Counted from the first letter of the stretch, positions 27,289 through 38,085 are shown. The stretch: DNA of 64,000 nucleotides from Verrucomicrobiales bacterium (GCA_029212615.1 JARGPJ010000005.1:248001-312000); one strand, 5' to 3'. Numbers and translations: made by a program. The notes: generated by a model from the sequence alone, not told the origin.

Positions 27289-29784
27289 TTACTGACTTGA
27301 TGACTCTTTCTGAGCCTCCAGGCGGAGCTGCTCCAACCTTGAAAGAGGCTTTTCTTTTGCCTCATTGCTGGCGACCACTTTCTCACCGGAAGCAGGCTTC
27401 TCAGCGACAGGCTCTTTCGGTTTGGGATCAACACGGAAAACACCGCCCATGCCGACTCGATGAACCACCGGCTCACCGTTCTGTAATACGGTCACCGTGC
27501 AAAAAAGGTTTTTATGCTGCCCTACCGGAGTCTTCTCAGTCGTTTGAATCGGAAGACGAAGTTCTTCAGTTTTCTGATCAATTTTCAGTACGGGAACCGT
27601 CGCGTGAGCAGGAACAGCAAAGAGCTGCACATCCGCCTGACCGCTAAACTCGCGGAGATTCTCGACTTCAGCAAGCATCTCGATCGACTCCCCCTGCTTG
27701 GCCGTCGCCATCGAAAGCTTCATGTTCACAAAAGGCTCCTCAACATCCAGCTTCACAAATGGCGCGGCCGACATCATGACACCTTTACCGCCATCAGATT
27801 CAGAAATCACGGTGACGTTCCAGGAGTTTATCTCCGCAGTCGCATTCGCATTCAACTCATACTCCAATTCCGTGTCCTTCTCCCCGAAGGTCATCGTCGA
27901 AGGACTTGTGATACCCGGAGGCTTCCAGAGAAACCTCACCGTAATCTTCTTGTCATAACCATCCTTCCGATGGGCACGCACTTTCAGCTTTTTAGTCCCG
28001 TTGCGAACGATCGGTGACTTCGGTTGGTCAATGGTGATGCTGTAGGGGATCTCCTCAACAACCGCGACAGGCAGCTTCTCGTGATAGCGAGTGTAATATT
28101 CCACCCCGTTTTGCGGCCCCCTCACCAGATCAATGCCCTGTTTAAACAAGCCTTCAACCGGCTTCTCCTGATCAACCGTCTTCACCTTCAACTCATACAT
28201 CCCCCCCGCAATGGGAGCGTCAGGAGCTGCCTTCAAAAGAATAGGAAACTGGCTCACCGTTTTCGGAATGGTACCGGACTCCCAGGTCACCCCTTTCGGA
28301 AGATCGGGCAGATCAAAAACCAATTCACCCGAAACACTCCGGCGCGTGGTGTTGACGACCATGGCGTAGTAACCTCCACGCGGCACATTAAATTGCTTTC
28401 GATACTGCAGATCCCGTCGAAGCATTTCAGGCATCGTCACTTCAATACGCGGGCTCGAGGCTACCGCTTCGATCCGATAAACATAGTCGGCTCCGCCGCG
28501 ATCCAGCATATCCTTCACACGCACATAGTATTCACCGTCCTCAGCCGCTTTCAGATCGACCTGACTGTCCTTCGTACCGTTGGCATCATCGGAACCACCG
28601 GCTGACTTAAACTTCGCATCGTAGAGGTTCAAAACCGGATCTACCGGAGAGCCAATTGTATCAGCATAAACTTTAAAGCGAAAACTCTGCCCCTTCTTAG
28701 CAGTGAACTTAAAAATATCGATATCCCCCTCTTTTTCGAGAATACCGTTAAAAGCCAGGGGCAGGGCACCCAACACCTTGATCGCAGGCTCACGAAGCTC
28801 ATCATTTGGCTCCGCCTCGAGAACGTTTGTCAAGTCACTCACCCTGACCGGGTTAGGTGAGGGAGGAAACAGACCATCCTGCTTCGCAAGAACGCCGAAA
28901 GTTCCCTCTTCTGTCGTCAATGGAAGGGTTGCCCCCGTCTTGTATTCACCCTTCACATCGCCGAGCATCGTAAATTCCATTTCTTCACCGGGTTTCCCTC
29001 CCGCGGGAAATATGCCGGTTGGCCGTGGAAAGGTTCCGATATGAGCACGGTAAGCTCCCCGCCCCTGATAGGCTGAATCACGAATTTCGACAATGTAGTC
29101 CCCATCTTCGGGTATAACCATCGAGAGGATGGACTCCTGCTTTAAGAGTGCGGACCCATCCGCGGAAGCGAGTTCGAAACCGTCTTTGTTGAAGATAGAC
29201 ACAAAGGGGTCAATCGCGATCCTCTGCCGGATGTTATTGATCCGCAACCCTTCAACCTCTACCGAGAGCCGTTGCCCCTTCTTCATCGAAACCTGATAAA
29301 AATCAGTCTCCTCCGCCTTCGCCTCAGCTTCGATCGTTACATTGAGATCTATTTTCTGCGGGACATCAAAGTCATCATTCGGCTCGACTTCAGCCACATT
29401 CGGAAATTGGGAAACCCAGAAGTTCCTGGCATAACTGATACCGCTCTTACAGCGAACGCGTAGATGATGCTCCCCGAGCCGGCAATCAGGCGCAATAACC
29501 AGAGTCGCCTCAACCTTCTTATTATCAAGGACGTTCAGCTCTTTGACCGTGATTCCGGGGTAATGAAAAATAATTTCCTCTGCGTCTTCAAGACGATTAC
29601 CGAAAAAGGTCACCTTCGTTTCCACCCCGCGTTGAGCTCCCCGGGGAGTTGTGTTTTGGAGGTCGGGAGAAGCAGCCTCAAGAAGAGCACTCGAAAAAAG
29701 CACCGCAAGCAGACAAGCTGCCGCGGCCACCTTCTTCAGAGAGGACCTCTGGACCGCACCCTGAATTGTCAGAATACGTTTCAT
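27289..29784 (-). CDS. Secreted protein with bacterial pre-peptidase C-terminal (PPC) domains
   Basis: 831 aa; repeated VAEVEPNDDFDVPQKID / VLEAEPNDELREPAIKV followed by DFYQVSMKKGQ / DIFKFTAKKGQ, typical PPC starts. Confidence 0.88.
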   Translation of the reverse strand: MKRILTIQGAVQRSSLKKVAAAACLLAVLFSSALLEAASPDLQNTTPRGAQRGVETKVTFFGNRLEDAEEIIFHYPGITVKELNVLDNKKVEATLVIAPDCRLGEHHLRVRCKSGISYARNFWVSQFPNVAEVEPNDDFDVPQKIDLNVTIEAEAKAEETDFYQVSMKKGQRLSVEVEGLRINNIRQRIAIDPFVSIFNKDGFELASADGSALLKQESILSMVIPEDGDYIVEIRDSAYQGRGAYRAHIGTFPRPTGIFPAGGKPGEEMEFTMLGDVKGEYKTGATLPLTTEEGTFGVLAKQDGLFPPSPNPVRVSDLTNVLEAEPNDELREPAIKVLGALPLAFNGILEKEGDIDIFKFTAKKGQSFRFKVYADTIGSPVDPVLNLYDAKFKSAGGSDDANGTKDSQVDLKAAEDGEYYVRVKDMLDRGGADYVYRIEAVASSPRIEVTMPEMLRRDLQYRKQFNVPRGGYYAMVVNTTRRSVSGELVFDLPDLPKGVTWESGTIPKTVSQFPILLKAAPDAPIAGGMYELKVKTVDQEKPVEGLFKQGIDLVRGPQNGVEYYTRYHEKLPVAVVEEIPYSITIDQPKSPIVRNGTKKLKVRAHRKDGYDKKITVRFLWKPPGITSPSTMTFGEKDTELEYELNANATAEINSWNVTVISESDGGKGVMMSAAPFVKLDVEEPFVNMKLSMATAKQGESIEMLAEVENLREFSGQADVQLFAVPAHATVPVLKIDQKTEELRLPIQTTEKTPVGQHKNLFCTVTVLQNGEPVVHRVGMGGVFRVDPKPKEPVAEKPASGEKVVASNEAKEKPLSRLEQLRLEAQKESSSQ

Positions 29785-29813
29785 GAATGGGGAAGATAAA
29801 AAAATACCGATAC

Positions 29814-31142
29814 CTAACTCTTCGCGAGAAGCTCCTTGATGACACTTCCGCCATCAACAATCTCCATCGGGCGCGGCCCGGGAGCGATAAGTTCTTTGTC
29901 AGCATTGATTCCGAGCTGGTTGTAAACCGTCTTGGCAAATGACTGAACATCGACAGGGTTCGTATCAGGCTCTGAGGCAAGAGAGTCAGAGGATCCGTAG
30001 ACAAAGCCACGCTTCACGCCTCCACCCGCAAGCATGGTGGAGAAGACACGGGGCCAGTGATCACGGCCGTCAGTCTTGTTAATTTTCGGCGTCCGTCCGA
30101 ATTCCGAGGTAACCATCACCAGAGTCGAATCAAGGAGGCCTCGCTCATCAAGATCAGTGAGGAGAGTCGCAAGAGCCTTATCAAACGCAGGAACATGACG
30201 TCCGATATTATCCTTAATCTTGTCGTGGTGATCCCAACTCCCGTAAGTCATGGTTACGAGGCGAACCCCTGACTCCACGAGTCGACGGGAAAGAAGCATG
30301 CGCATTCCGGCAGCGTTCTTGCCGTAACGATCTTTCATCTTGTCGTCCTCTTTCGTGAGATCAAAGGCATCACGGGCTTCCGCAGAACCAATCAGGCTGT
30401 ATGCCTTCTGGTAAAAGTCATCCATCGCGTCAATTGAATCCGCCTGCTCCATGTTACGGAAATGACTGTCCACCGCCTCAAGAAGAGTGCGACGACGCTC
30501 AAAGCGGGCTCCATCAACTCCACCCGGGAGAGTGAGGTCACGCACCTTGAAATTCTTTATGTCAGCAGGGTCACTACCAACGGAAAAAGGACCATACATC
30601 GAACTGAGATAGCCGGTCCCTGCGAATTCATTCGGAGAATTTGGAACACAAACATAAGGAGGAAGGTTCTTTCTCGGCCCGAATTCGTGAGAAACCACCG
30701 AACCAAAAGACGGGAAACTGATCGCCGGACTCGGCCGGTAACCGGTAAACATATTGTGAGTGCCGCGCTCATGAGCCGCCTCACCATGGGTCATGGACCG
30801 GATCACGGTCATCTTGTCCGCAACTTTAGCGAGATTCTTGAAGTTCTCACTGAACTGCAAACCGTCGACATTTGTGTTAATCGCCTTGTATGGCCCGCGG
30901 TATTCGGAAGGAGCATACGGCTTCGGGTCCCATGTTTCCTGTTGAGCCATCCCGCCCGGCAAGTAAATATGAATAAGCGACTTAGCGACCCCCTCTTTCG
31001 ATTCGTAGAACTTCGCCTGCCCTTTTGCCTCCACCTTCAATAGCTCAGGAAGTGAGAGACCTACCCCACCGGCAAAGCCGACTTGGAGGAACTCGCGACG
31101 GTTCGCTAGACCGGAATTAAAGAAGCTTGAACAGCCTTTCAT
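29814..31142 (-). CDS. DUF1501 domain protein (Tat-exported sulfatase-fold family)
   Basis: 442 aa; NRREFLQVGFAGGVGLSLPELL Tat-like signal; IHIYLPGGMAQQETWDPKPYAPSEYRG. Confidence 0.95.
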   Translation of the reverse strand: MKGCSSFFNSGLANRREFLQVGFAGGVGLSLPELLKVEAKGQAKFYESKEGVAKSLIHIYLPGGMAQQETWDPKPYAPSEYRGPYKAINTNVDGLQFSENFKNLAKVADKMTVIRSMTHGEAAHERGTHNMFTGYRPSPAISFPSFGSVVSHEFGPRKNLPPYVCVPNSPNEFAGTGYLSSMYGPFSVGSDPADIKNFKVRDLTLPGGVDGARFERRRTLLEAVDSHFRNMEQADSIDAMDDFYQKAYSLIGSAEARDAFDLTKEDDKMKDRYGKNAAGMRMLLSRRLVESGVRLVTMTYGSWDHHDKIKDNIGRHVPAFDKALATLLTDLDERGLLDSTLVMVTSEFGRTPKINKTDGRDHWPRVFSTMLAGGGVKRGFVYGSSDSLASEPDTNPVDVQSFAKTVYNQLGINADKELIAPGPRPMEIVDGGSVIKELLAKS

Positions 31143-31390
31143 AACAAAGTGTGGTTGGGTGATAGTTCGGTGTCGAATTAATCGTTCAAAACCTTATACA
31201 ACAAGAGACGTCTTTACGTAGAGGCGGAACTAAGCGGGTCAAAACTACCCGAAAGGGCCCCCTGATCCGCGCGATATCGCCATCCAAATAAGAGCGACTC
31301 ACGCTGAAAATATCGTATATTATCAGGTTTTAACAAACGGGAATGATTCAGGCGACCTGCTCAAGTTCGTAACCATCACCGATCCCCCTC

Positions 31391-34300
31391 ATGAAGAGAC
31401 ACCTTGCTCCCCTCATTTTATCTTTGGCTGCAGCTGCCCACGACGCGCATTCCGCTGAAGACGCCGCGAAAGTGACCTTCGCTGATCACGTGTTCCCCAT
31501 TCTTGAGAACAAGTGCTTGAACTGCCACAACGCAGACGAAGCAAAAGGGGGGCTCGACCTCTCAACCTACGGAGCAACCCTCACAGGCGGTTCAGGTGGT
31601 GAGATCGTTGTATCTGAAGACCCAGGATCCAGCCGGCTTTTCACCCTCTCGGCCCACACCGAGGAGCCATTCATGCCGCCAAAGGGAACGCCGGCGAATG
31701 AAAAGGAGTTGAAAGTCCTTTCCGACTGGATTGCCGGAGGTCTCCTTGAAACCTCCAACAGCAAAGCCAGAAAATCCGATAAACCGAAGATAGATTTCAA
31801 TTCCATTACCTCGACAGGGAAGCCGGAGGGCCCCCCTGCAATGCCCGAGCACCTTATCCTCGAGCCGGAAATCATCACGGAACGCCCGAATGCGGTCCCT
31901 GCAATGGCGCACAGCCCCTGGGCTCCTATTCTGGCCGTTGCCGGTCAAAAGCAGGTCCTTCTCTTTCATTCTGAAGACCACGACCTCCTCGGTGTGCTGC
32001 CCTACCCCGAAGGTTTTCCACAAACGCTCTCCTTCAGCCCGAATGGAGCCTATCTCTCCTGCGGCGGCGGGCGGGCCGGCAAATCGGGAAATGTCGTCGC
32101 CTGGGACATTAAAACCGGTGAACGAATCATCGAGGTTGGTAAAGAGTACGATATCGTTCTCGGCGCGGACGTTTCCCCCGATTTAAAGAACGCCATCCTC
32201 GGCGGACCAAAACGGAATATTAAAATCTGGGACACCGCTGCCGGAGAAGAGGTCAACAGTATCAAGAAGCATTCTGACTGGCTTCTCACCGCTGCCTACA
32301 GCCCCGATGGAGTCATCTTCGCGACCGGGGGACGAAATGGCGGCCTCTTTGTCTGGGAGACGGAAACCGGCTACGAATTCTACACCCTCAAAGGTCACAC
32401 CGCTGCCGTTACAGACATTGCCTGGCGCTCTGACGGCAACCTTCTCGCCTCATGCAGTGAGGACGGACAGATCATCCTGTGGGAGATGAATGAAGGCAAG
32501 CAGGTCAAAAAATGGAATGCCCATCCGGGAGGCGCGCTCGCGGTGACCTTCTCACCCGATGGAAAAATCGCTTCAGTAGGCCGCGACAAAAAAGCAAAAA
32601 TCTGGCAAGCCGACGGAAAGGAACTTAAAACGATCAACGCTTCCGATGACATCGTTCTCAGTGTCGCTTTCAGCCACGACAACAAGCGGGTATTCACCGG
32701 CGACTGGCACGGAACGATTAAGGTCTGGAGCGTTGAGACCGGAGGAGAACTTGCCTTGATTGAGCCGAACCCTCCCACGATCGAAGAGCAGCTTGCCTAT
32801 TCCGAGAAACGTATTCGTGAACTGAGCGGGGAACTTCCCAAGCTTGAAGCAGGTATCAAAACCGCATCAAAAGAACTCACTGATGCCAAAGCCGCTCTCG
32901 CTGCCGCCGACAAGAAGATGGCGGAGTCGACCAAAGCCCGTGACCTCCAGAAGGGTGAAGTGGCTAAACTTGAAGGCACCGTAAAATCACTCACGCCTCA
33001 ACTCGAGCAGGCTGCAAAAACCGTCGCTGAACTCAACGCGAAAACGAAAGCGGCGAGTGATGCCCTCAATGCCGCGAACGCCGGACTCAAGCCCCAACAG
33101 GAGGCCGTCGCCAAAGCGGAAGCGGCCCTGAAGGCGCAGGATCAGAAAATCGCCGCCCTGGCAGCCAGCTTGACCGCCGCAAAAGCCGAAGCGGCAATAC
33201 CAGTGCTCGATGCTGCGAAAAAGAAACAGTACGACGAGCTTCTCGCCGCTCGCACCGCCGCCGCGAAAGCAAAAAAAGAGGCCGATGCAGCCTTCACCGG
33301 CAAAACCCGCGAACGTGATGCGACGGCCAAAGCGCTCGCCCTCTCGAAAACCGGTGTTTCAGCAGCTTCCGCTCAACTTGAACGATCTAAGAAGGCAGTC
33401 AGCGAAGCTGACGCGCTCACAAAAACAGCTACCACTGCACGGATGAAAGCAGACGCTGCTCTCGTGGAAGCGTCAAAAGACGGAATAATCCCTCCCGTGA
33501 ATCTTGTCGACGCTCAGGCTAAAGCCGCTGAAAGTGAGCGCCTTGCCCTGTTAAAAGCAAATCAGGCCAAAGCTGCTCTCGCTGCTCCCGAAACCGAATG
33601 GAAACAAGCAAACGACTCATTCAAGCAGCAGAACGCCCAACTCACCGCTCAGAATGCAGAACTTGCCCTCCTGACCGCTGACCAAAAGGCCAAAGGCGAA
33701 ATTCTCGCCGGGGCCGAAACAGCGTTCAAGCCGCTTCTGGAGGCATTCAATGCCGGGCAGGATCGCCTCAACCGGACGAAAGCCACTCTCACAGCGAAGA
33801 CCGCTGAATATCAGCAGGAAGAAAAAAATCGGAACGCCGCCACCGCACAACTTGACTCGGCGAGAAAGTCACTCGCAGAAGCCACCGCGAAAATGGAGAA
33901 ACTGAAGACTGACTTGGCAAACACTCAAGCTGCCGAAAAAAAGGCAGGCGAACTCCTCGCGGCCAAAAAAACTGAGCTGGAGGGAGCAAAAGCCAAACTC
34001 GCCGCGACTCAAGGCACCCTGAAAAAAGCAGAGGAATCTCTCGCCGCGGTCACGAAACAGAAAGAAGCGGCTAAAGCGTCAGTTGATGCCGTCGTGAAAA
34101 AAGAGGCAGCAACGAAGAAGTCGATCCAACTCGCTAAAGAAGAGCTGAAAGACAGCCAGTTCCTCGTCAAAAAATGGCAGGCCGCCGCCATCAACCTTAC
34201 CGCGAAGCAGGAGTCCGATGAACTGGGCGACATGGAAGGCGATCTCGAAGACATGAAAGAAGAGGAGGTCGAAGCCAAGACGGAAGTCTCTGAAGCCAAG

Positions 34301-34912
34301 CAGGCACGCGTCGAAGCCGAAACCACACTTGCAGATGCGAAAAAGACAGTCAACGAAGGCACTAAAAACCTTCAGGAAAAATCCACTACGGTCCTGGAAC
34401 GCGCGCTCCAGCTCGTCGCAAGCCGTGCCATCGCCGAGCTGAAAGAAGATGCCGGACTCGGGCAAAGTGAATCCAACACGACAGAACTGGCTGCCCTATT
34501 CAAAGAGGAACCTTCCACCGACCTCACACAGATTGGTGACATGCCTGAAGAAATTGAAGAGGAACAGGTAATTGAAACAGTCGCCGCCGAAGCTCTTGCC
34601 TATAAGTCCCGCGATGAGATCACCGAAGAAGTGGAAACCCTTCGCAAGCGGCTCAGTGAAATCGAAAGCTTCCTCGCCACCACCTACACCGCTGCTGACG
34701 AAACCAAAGCAACCGTCGATCAGGCAAGCAAGGTAGCAAGAGAGACGCCGAAAGTAATTCAGGAACGCGCCCAGATTGAAACCGCAGCGGCAAGAGAGTT
34801 AGCGGAAGCGGAGGCCGAGAGAAAGCGCCAGGAAGCAGCCCTTGCTGAACAGCAGCGAAAAATCGAAGAACTTCGGAAGAAATACCTCGCGACACTGCCG
34901 GAGCGGGAGTGA
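31391..34912 (+). CDS. Planctomycete-type cytochrome c / WD40 propeller / long coiled-coil fusion protein
   Basis: 1173 aa; signal peptide, CLNCH heme motif, about seven WD40-like repeats (e.g. GHTAAVTDIAWRSDGNLLASCSEDGQIILWEMNEGK), then about 650 aa Ala/Lys/Glu-rich coiled coil. Confidence 0.9.
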   Translation: MKRHLAPLILSLAAAAHDAHSAEDAAKVTFADHVFPILENKCLNCHNADEAKGGLDLSTYGATLTGGSGGEIVVSEDPGSSRLFTLSAHTEEPFMPPKGTPANEKELKVLSDWIAGGLLETSNSKARKSDKPKIDFNSITSTGKPEGPPAMPEHLILEPEIITERPNAVPAMAHSPWAPILAVAGQKQVLLFHSEDHDLLGVLPYPEGFPQTLSFSPNGAYLSCGGGRAGKSGNVVAWDIKTGERIIEVGKEYDIVLGADVSPDLKNAILGGPKRNIKIWDTAAGEEVNSIKKHSDWLLTAAYSPDGVIFATGGRNGGLFVWETETGYEFYTLKGHTAAVTDIAWRSDGNLLASCSEDGQIILWEMNEGKQVKKWNAHPGGALAVTFSPDGKIASVGRDKKAKIWQADGKELKTINASDDIVLSVAFSHDNKRVFTGDWHGTIKVWSVETGGELALIEPNPPTIEEQLAYSEKRIRELSGELPKLEAGIKTASKELTDAKAALAAADKKMAESTKARDLQKGEVAKLEGTVKSLTPQLEQAAKTVAELNAKTKAASDALNAANAGLKPQQEAVAKAEAALKAQDQKIAALAASLTAAKAEAAIPVLDAAKKKQYDELLAARTAAAKAKKEADAAFTGKTRERDATAKALALSKTGVSAASAQLERSKKAVSEADALTKTATTARMKADAALVEASKDGIIPPVNLVDAQAKAAESERLALLKANQAKAALAAPETEWKQANDSFKQQNAQLTAQNAELALLTADQKAKGEILAGAETAFKPLLEAFNAGQDRLNRTKATLTAKTAEYQQEEKNRNAATAQLDSARKSLAEATAKMEKLKTDLANTQAAEKKAGELLAAKKTELEGAKAKLAATQGTLKKAEESLAAVTKQKEAAKASVDAVVKKEAATKKSIQLAKEELKDSQFLVKKWQAAAINLTAKQESDELGDMEGDLEDMKEEEVEAKTEVSEAKQARVEAETTLADAKKTVNEGTKNLQEKSTTVLERALQLVASRAIAELKEDAGLGQSESNTTELAALFKEEPSTDLTQIGDMPEEIEEEQVIETVAAEALAYKSRDEITEEVETLRKRLSEIESFLATTYTAADETKATVDQASKVARETPKVIQERAQIETAAARELAEAEAERKRQEAALAEQQRKIEELRKKYLATLPERE

Positions 34913-34973
34913 GGGCATTACTTTTCACCGGGAAGACAATTTCGGCTTATCGCTGCAGGCCGTTCGACGGAAA

Positions 34974-37900
34974 CTACGGCTGTTGGCTTCTTAGCTTATT
35001 TTTCAAAAAGCTAACGCCACGTGCGTTTCCGCGATCAAGCCGGAGCGCCTCCTGGACGAGCGCTTCCTCCCCCGTGTCGATGAGCTGTTCGACATACTCC
35101 TCTTTCGTCATCGATTCGGTAGGGCCGGGGCATCGCACATCGTTCCCCGAAAGAAGCCAGGAAGCATAGCGAAAGGCGATTCCATCTCTATTTTCTGACG
35201 GCATACCCTCTTCAGGAATAACCTCAGCCAGCGCCTGCAGCGAGTCCTCAACAAGGTTCTCAATCGAACCATCCGCCGCCAACCTTCGGCCCCCCATTTT
35301 CTCTGCAAAAACGAGAAACCACGGAGGGATTCTCAGTTCAGGGGGAGGAATCTCGAAGCGTCCTAAGGTATCATCAGCAAAGAGCAGATCAATCTGCGTG
35401 TCACGATCCGTAAAGCGCACGCCACGAAGTTCAGCAGAATTGAGGCGTATCGAGGGAGTCAGCTCTTCACCGGACCGGGGATCCCACATCACCAATCGAC
35501 CTTCCTTGCTCAGGATCGCGACCTGGCTTCCGTCTCGACGCATCGTCCACGAGGCAATTGCCTGAATCGACCGAATCGAGAAACTTCCAAATTCACCCTC
35601 TGACCTGAGAACGGAACGCGAGACCTGTTTGACGACGACGTTACCGGATTCATCGCTCATTTTCTGAGGGCTGAGTTCCCCGAACATTTCTGTGCTATCG
35701 ATCTTCCTCCCCGGGGAGACCCTCCATACCCAGGCTGGATCACGATCAATCTCATACACCGCGAGGCGACGACGCTTGTCAGACATCGTCGCAAAATATC
35801 CCCTTGAGCTACTCATCGCGACCGCACTGCTTTGAGAAGTTCCCGGGAAGGTTTCCCCCGATCCATCACTCGCATTCCAAATCCGGACCGAACCCGATTC
35901 ACCTGCAGTAATGAAAGCACCTGCGTCAGACGTCGGCGCGCCAAATACAACAGGGCTTCGATGGTGTTGTGCCGGAGGAAGGAATGCCCCGGTATTCAAA
36001 TCCCAAAGCCGCGCGAAGCCATCATCAGATCCGCTCATGAGACGGCGATAGGAGGAATTCATATTCATCACACGCACCGCATCCCCATGATAAAGCGGGC
36101 CGCCAACCTTAAGCATTTGCCGCGTCCGCCAGAGATAAACCTGCCCGGCCTCATCTCCACTGGCAAAGTGAGTCCCGCTTTCAGAAAGGGCGAGAGCGGT
36201 AATTCTGCTTCGGTGCGATTCAGCATCCCGGGACTGAAAACCGAAATCCACGCCCCAAACCCCCACCTCTCCGCTCGCAGTTCCATACCCCGTGAGACCT
36301 CCCTCACGGGTCGCTACCACCGCTGTGACCGGAGAATCCGACAGTTTCCGCTGACCCACCAATTGACCCGTTCTAACGCTCCACAGAAACGCAGTCCCGT
36401 CTTCACAACCTCCAACTACCGCGCTGGAATCCCCGGACGAAGCGATACTCACAATTGGGGACTCTGCTTCATATCGAAACAAGGTCTCGCCCGGGTTGTC
36501 GACTGATCGGAGCTCAACTTTCCGATGAGATGAAAGAAGGAATTGACGGATTGAACCACCCGGGAGAAGAGAAAAGACAGGCTCATCAAATCCAGTCGGA
36601 AAGCTTTCGTAATGCCTCTCTTTTACATTCCACCGAGCCAGACTCCCTGATTCCGGAATGAGACTGAGGACATCATCTCCATCATCAAAGACCAGAGGCA
36701 TTCGCCCCGAGGAAACCCCTTCAGGGTAATCCATTGCAGCATACACATTCTTAGTAAATTTCTGAGTAGCGAGAAGAGAAAGCAAACAGGAGGCGGAAGC
36801 ATGATGATTCGGATCCGTACGCAACGAGCGACAAAAGTAGGCAATCGCATCGGCCGGCCGCCTTCTTGCAGCCATTTGCAAACCCAGTTTATAGTCTGAG
36901 TCTCTGAACTGACGACTGAGCTCTATCTCACGTATCTGCAGATCCTCACTCAACTTTGTTGCCTTGAGGAATTGTAGAGTGCTCACCGTCGCAGCGGCGA
37001 GCAGTATGGCAAAAACAAGCGTTCCCGCAATCACTGTGGTTTGGTGCCTCTGCGCAAACTTGCGTATCCGATACCAGTTCGAAGGGGCCGCGGCTTCGAC
37101 CGGGCGATGATGAAGAATCCGGTCCAATTCACGGGCAAGCGCCCCCGCACTGTCATAACGATCTTCCGGATCTTTCTCCATCGCTCTTGCAATGACCCAT
37201 TCGGTTTCGCCCCGCAGCGCGGGAACGAAACGCGACATCGGAGGGGGCTCCTCTTCTCTGACGCGACGCAACAACTCAGAAATCCCGGATTTCCCGTCCC
37301 TCTCGTTTTTGAAAGGTTGCACGCCTGTCAGGGTCTCGTAAAAGAGAATCCCCAGACTGTAGATGTCGCAGCGGCCATCCAGCGGAGTATTATCAAGCGC
37401 CGCCTGTTCCGGACTCATGTATGCCGGGGTCCCGACGATCTGATGAAACTCAGTGAAGAGCACGTGCCCTGTCAGGGAAACGTCCAGAGCCCTCGCAATC
37501 CCGAAATCGATCACCTTCGGCACAGGACGCCCATCGATCTCGGCGATTAAAATATTCGACGGTTTGATATCCCGATGGAGAACGCCTTTGAGATGAGCGT
37601 GCTGAACGGCCTCACAAACGCTCCGGAAAATTTCGAGAAGCGTATCAACATCAAGCACCTTCTCAGTGGAAAACTCAGTGATGGAAGCCCCCGCGACATA
37701 TTCCATGGCAAACCAGGGATCCCCCTCAGCCGTTTCCCCGGCATCATACACTGAGGCAATGTTAGGGTGATCCATAATTGCCAGTGCCTGCCGCTCCGCA
37801 TCAAATCGCGCAAGAACTTGCGGAGAACTAACATCAGGCTTCAGGATTTTGAGCGCTACGTATCGCCGCACCGGCTCGAGTTGCTCCGCCTCGTAAACCA

Positions 37901-38075
37901 GCGCAAAGCCTCCTTCCCCGATCTGCCGAACAAGACGATAACCGGGGATTAATTCATCGACTGCCTCCTCAACCTCGTCTGCCACGGCCGGAGCTCCGCT
38001 CAAAAGACAGCCGGGACACAATCCCAACGGAGCATCTCCGGGGATGGTTGAACCACAATCCTCACAAATCTCCAT
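34974..38075 (-). CDS. Ser/Thr protein kinase with N-terminal zinc-ribbon-like motif, TM segment and WD40 sensor domain
   Basis: 1033 aa; CEDCGSTIPGDAPLGLCPGC, IGEGGFALVYEAEQ, VLHRDIKPSNILIAE, VIDFGIARAL, GTPAYMSPEQ, TM, then WD40-like repeats. Confidence 0.94.
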   Translation of the reverse strand: MEICEDCGSTIPGDAPLGLCPGCLLSGAPAVADEVEEAVDELIPGYRLVRQIGEGGFALVYEAEQLEPVRRYVALKILKPDVSSPQVLARFDAERQALAIMDHPNIASVYDAGETAEGDPWFAMEYVAGASITEFSTEKVLDVDTLLEIFRSVCEAVQHAHLKGVLHRDIKPSNILIAEIDGRPVPKVIDFGIARALDVSLTGHVLFTEFHQIVGTPAYMSPEQAALDNTPLDGRCDIYSLGILFYETLTGVQPFKNERDGKSGISELLRRVREEEPPPMSRFVPALRGETEWVIARAMEKDPEDRYDSAGALARELDRILHHRPVEAAAPSNWYRIRKFAQRHQTTVIAGTLVFAILLAAATVSTLQFLKATKLSEDLQIREIELSRQFRDSDYKLGLQMAARRRPADAIAYFCRSLRTDPNHHASASCLLSLLATQKFTKNVYAAMDYPEGVSSGRMPLVFDDGDDVLSLIPESGSLARWNVKERHYESFPTGFDEPVFSLLPGGSIRQFLLSSHRKVELRSVDNPGETLFRYEAESPIVSIASSGDSSAVVGGCEDGTAFLWSVRTGQLVGQRKLSDSPVTAVVATREGGLTGYGTASGEVGVWGVDFGFQSRDAESHRSRITALALSESGTHFASGDEAGQVYLWRTRQMLKVGGPLYHGDAVRVMNMNSSYRRLMSGSDDGFARLWDLNTGAFLPPAQHHRSPVVFGAPTSDAGAFITAGESGSVRIWNASDGSGETFPGTSQSSAVAMSSSRGYFATMSDKRRRLAVYEIDRDPAWVWRVSPGRKIDSTEMFGELSPQKMSDESGNVVVKQVSRSVLRSEGEFGSFSIRSIQAIASWTMRRDGSQVAILSKEGRLVMWDPRSGEELTPSIRLNSAELRGVRFTDRDTQIDLLFADDTLGRFEIPPPELRIPPWFLVFAEKMGGRRLAADGSIENLVEDSLQALAEVIPEEGMPSENRDGIAFRYASWLLSGNDVRCPGPTESMTKEEYVEQLIDTGEEALVQEALRLDRGNARGVSFLKNKLRSQQP

Positions 38076-38085
38076 GATACTGAAA

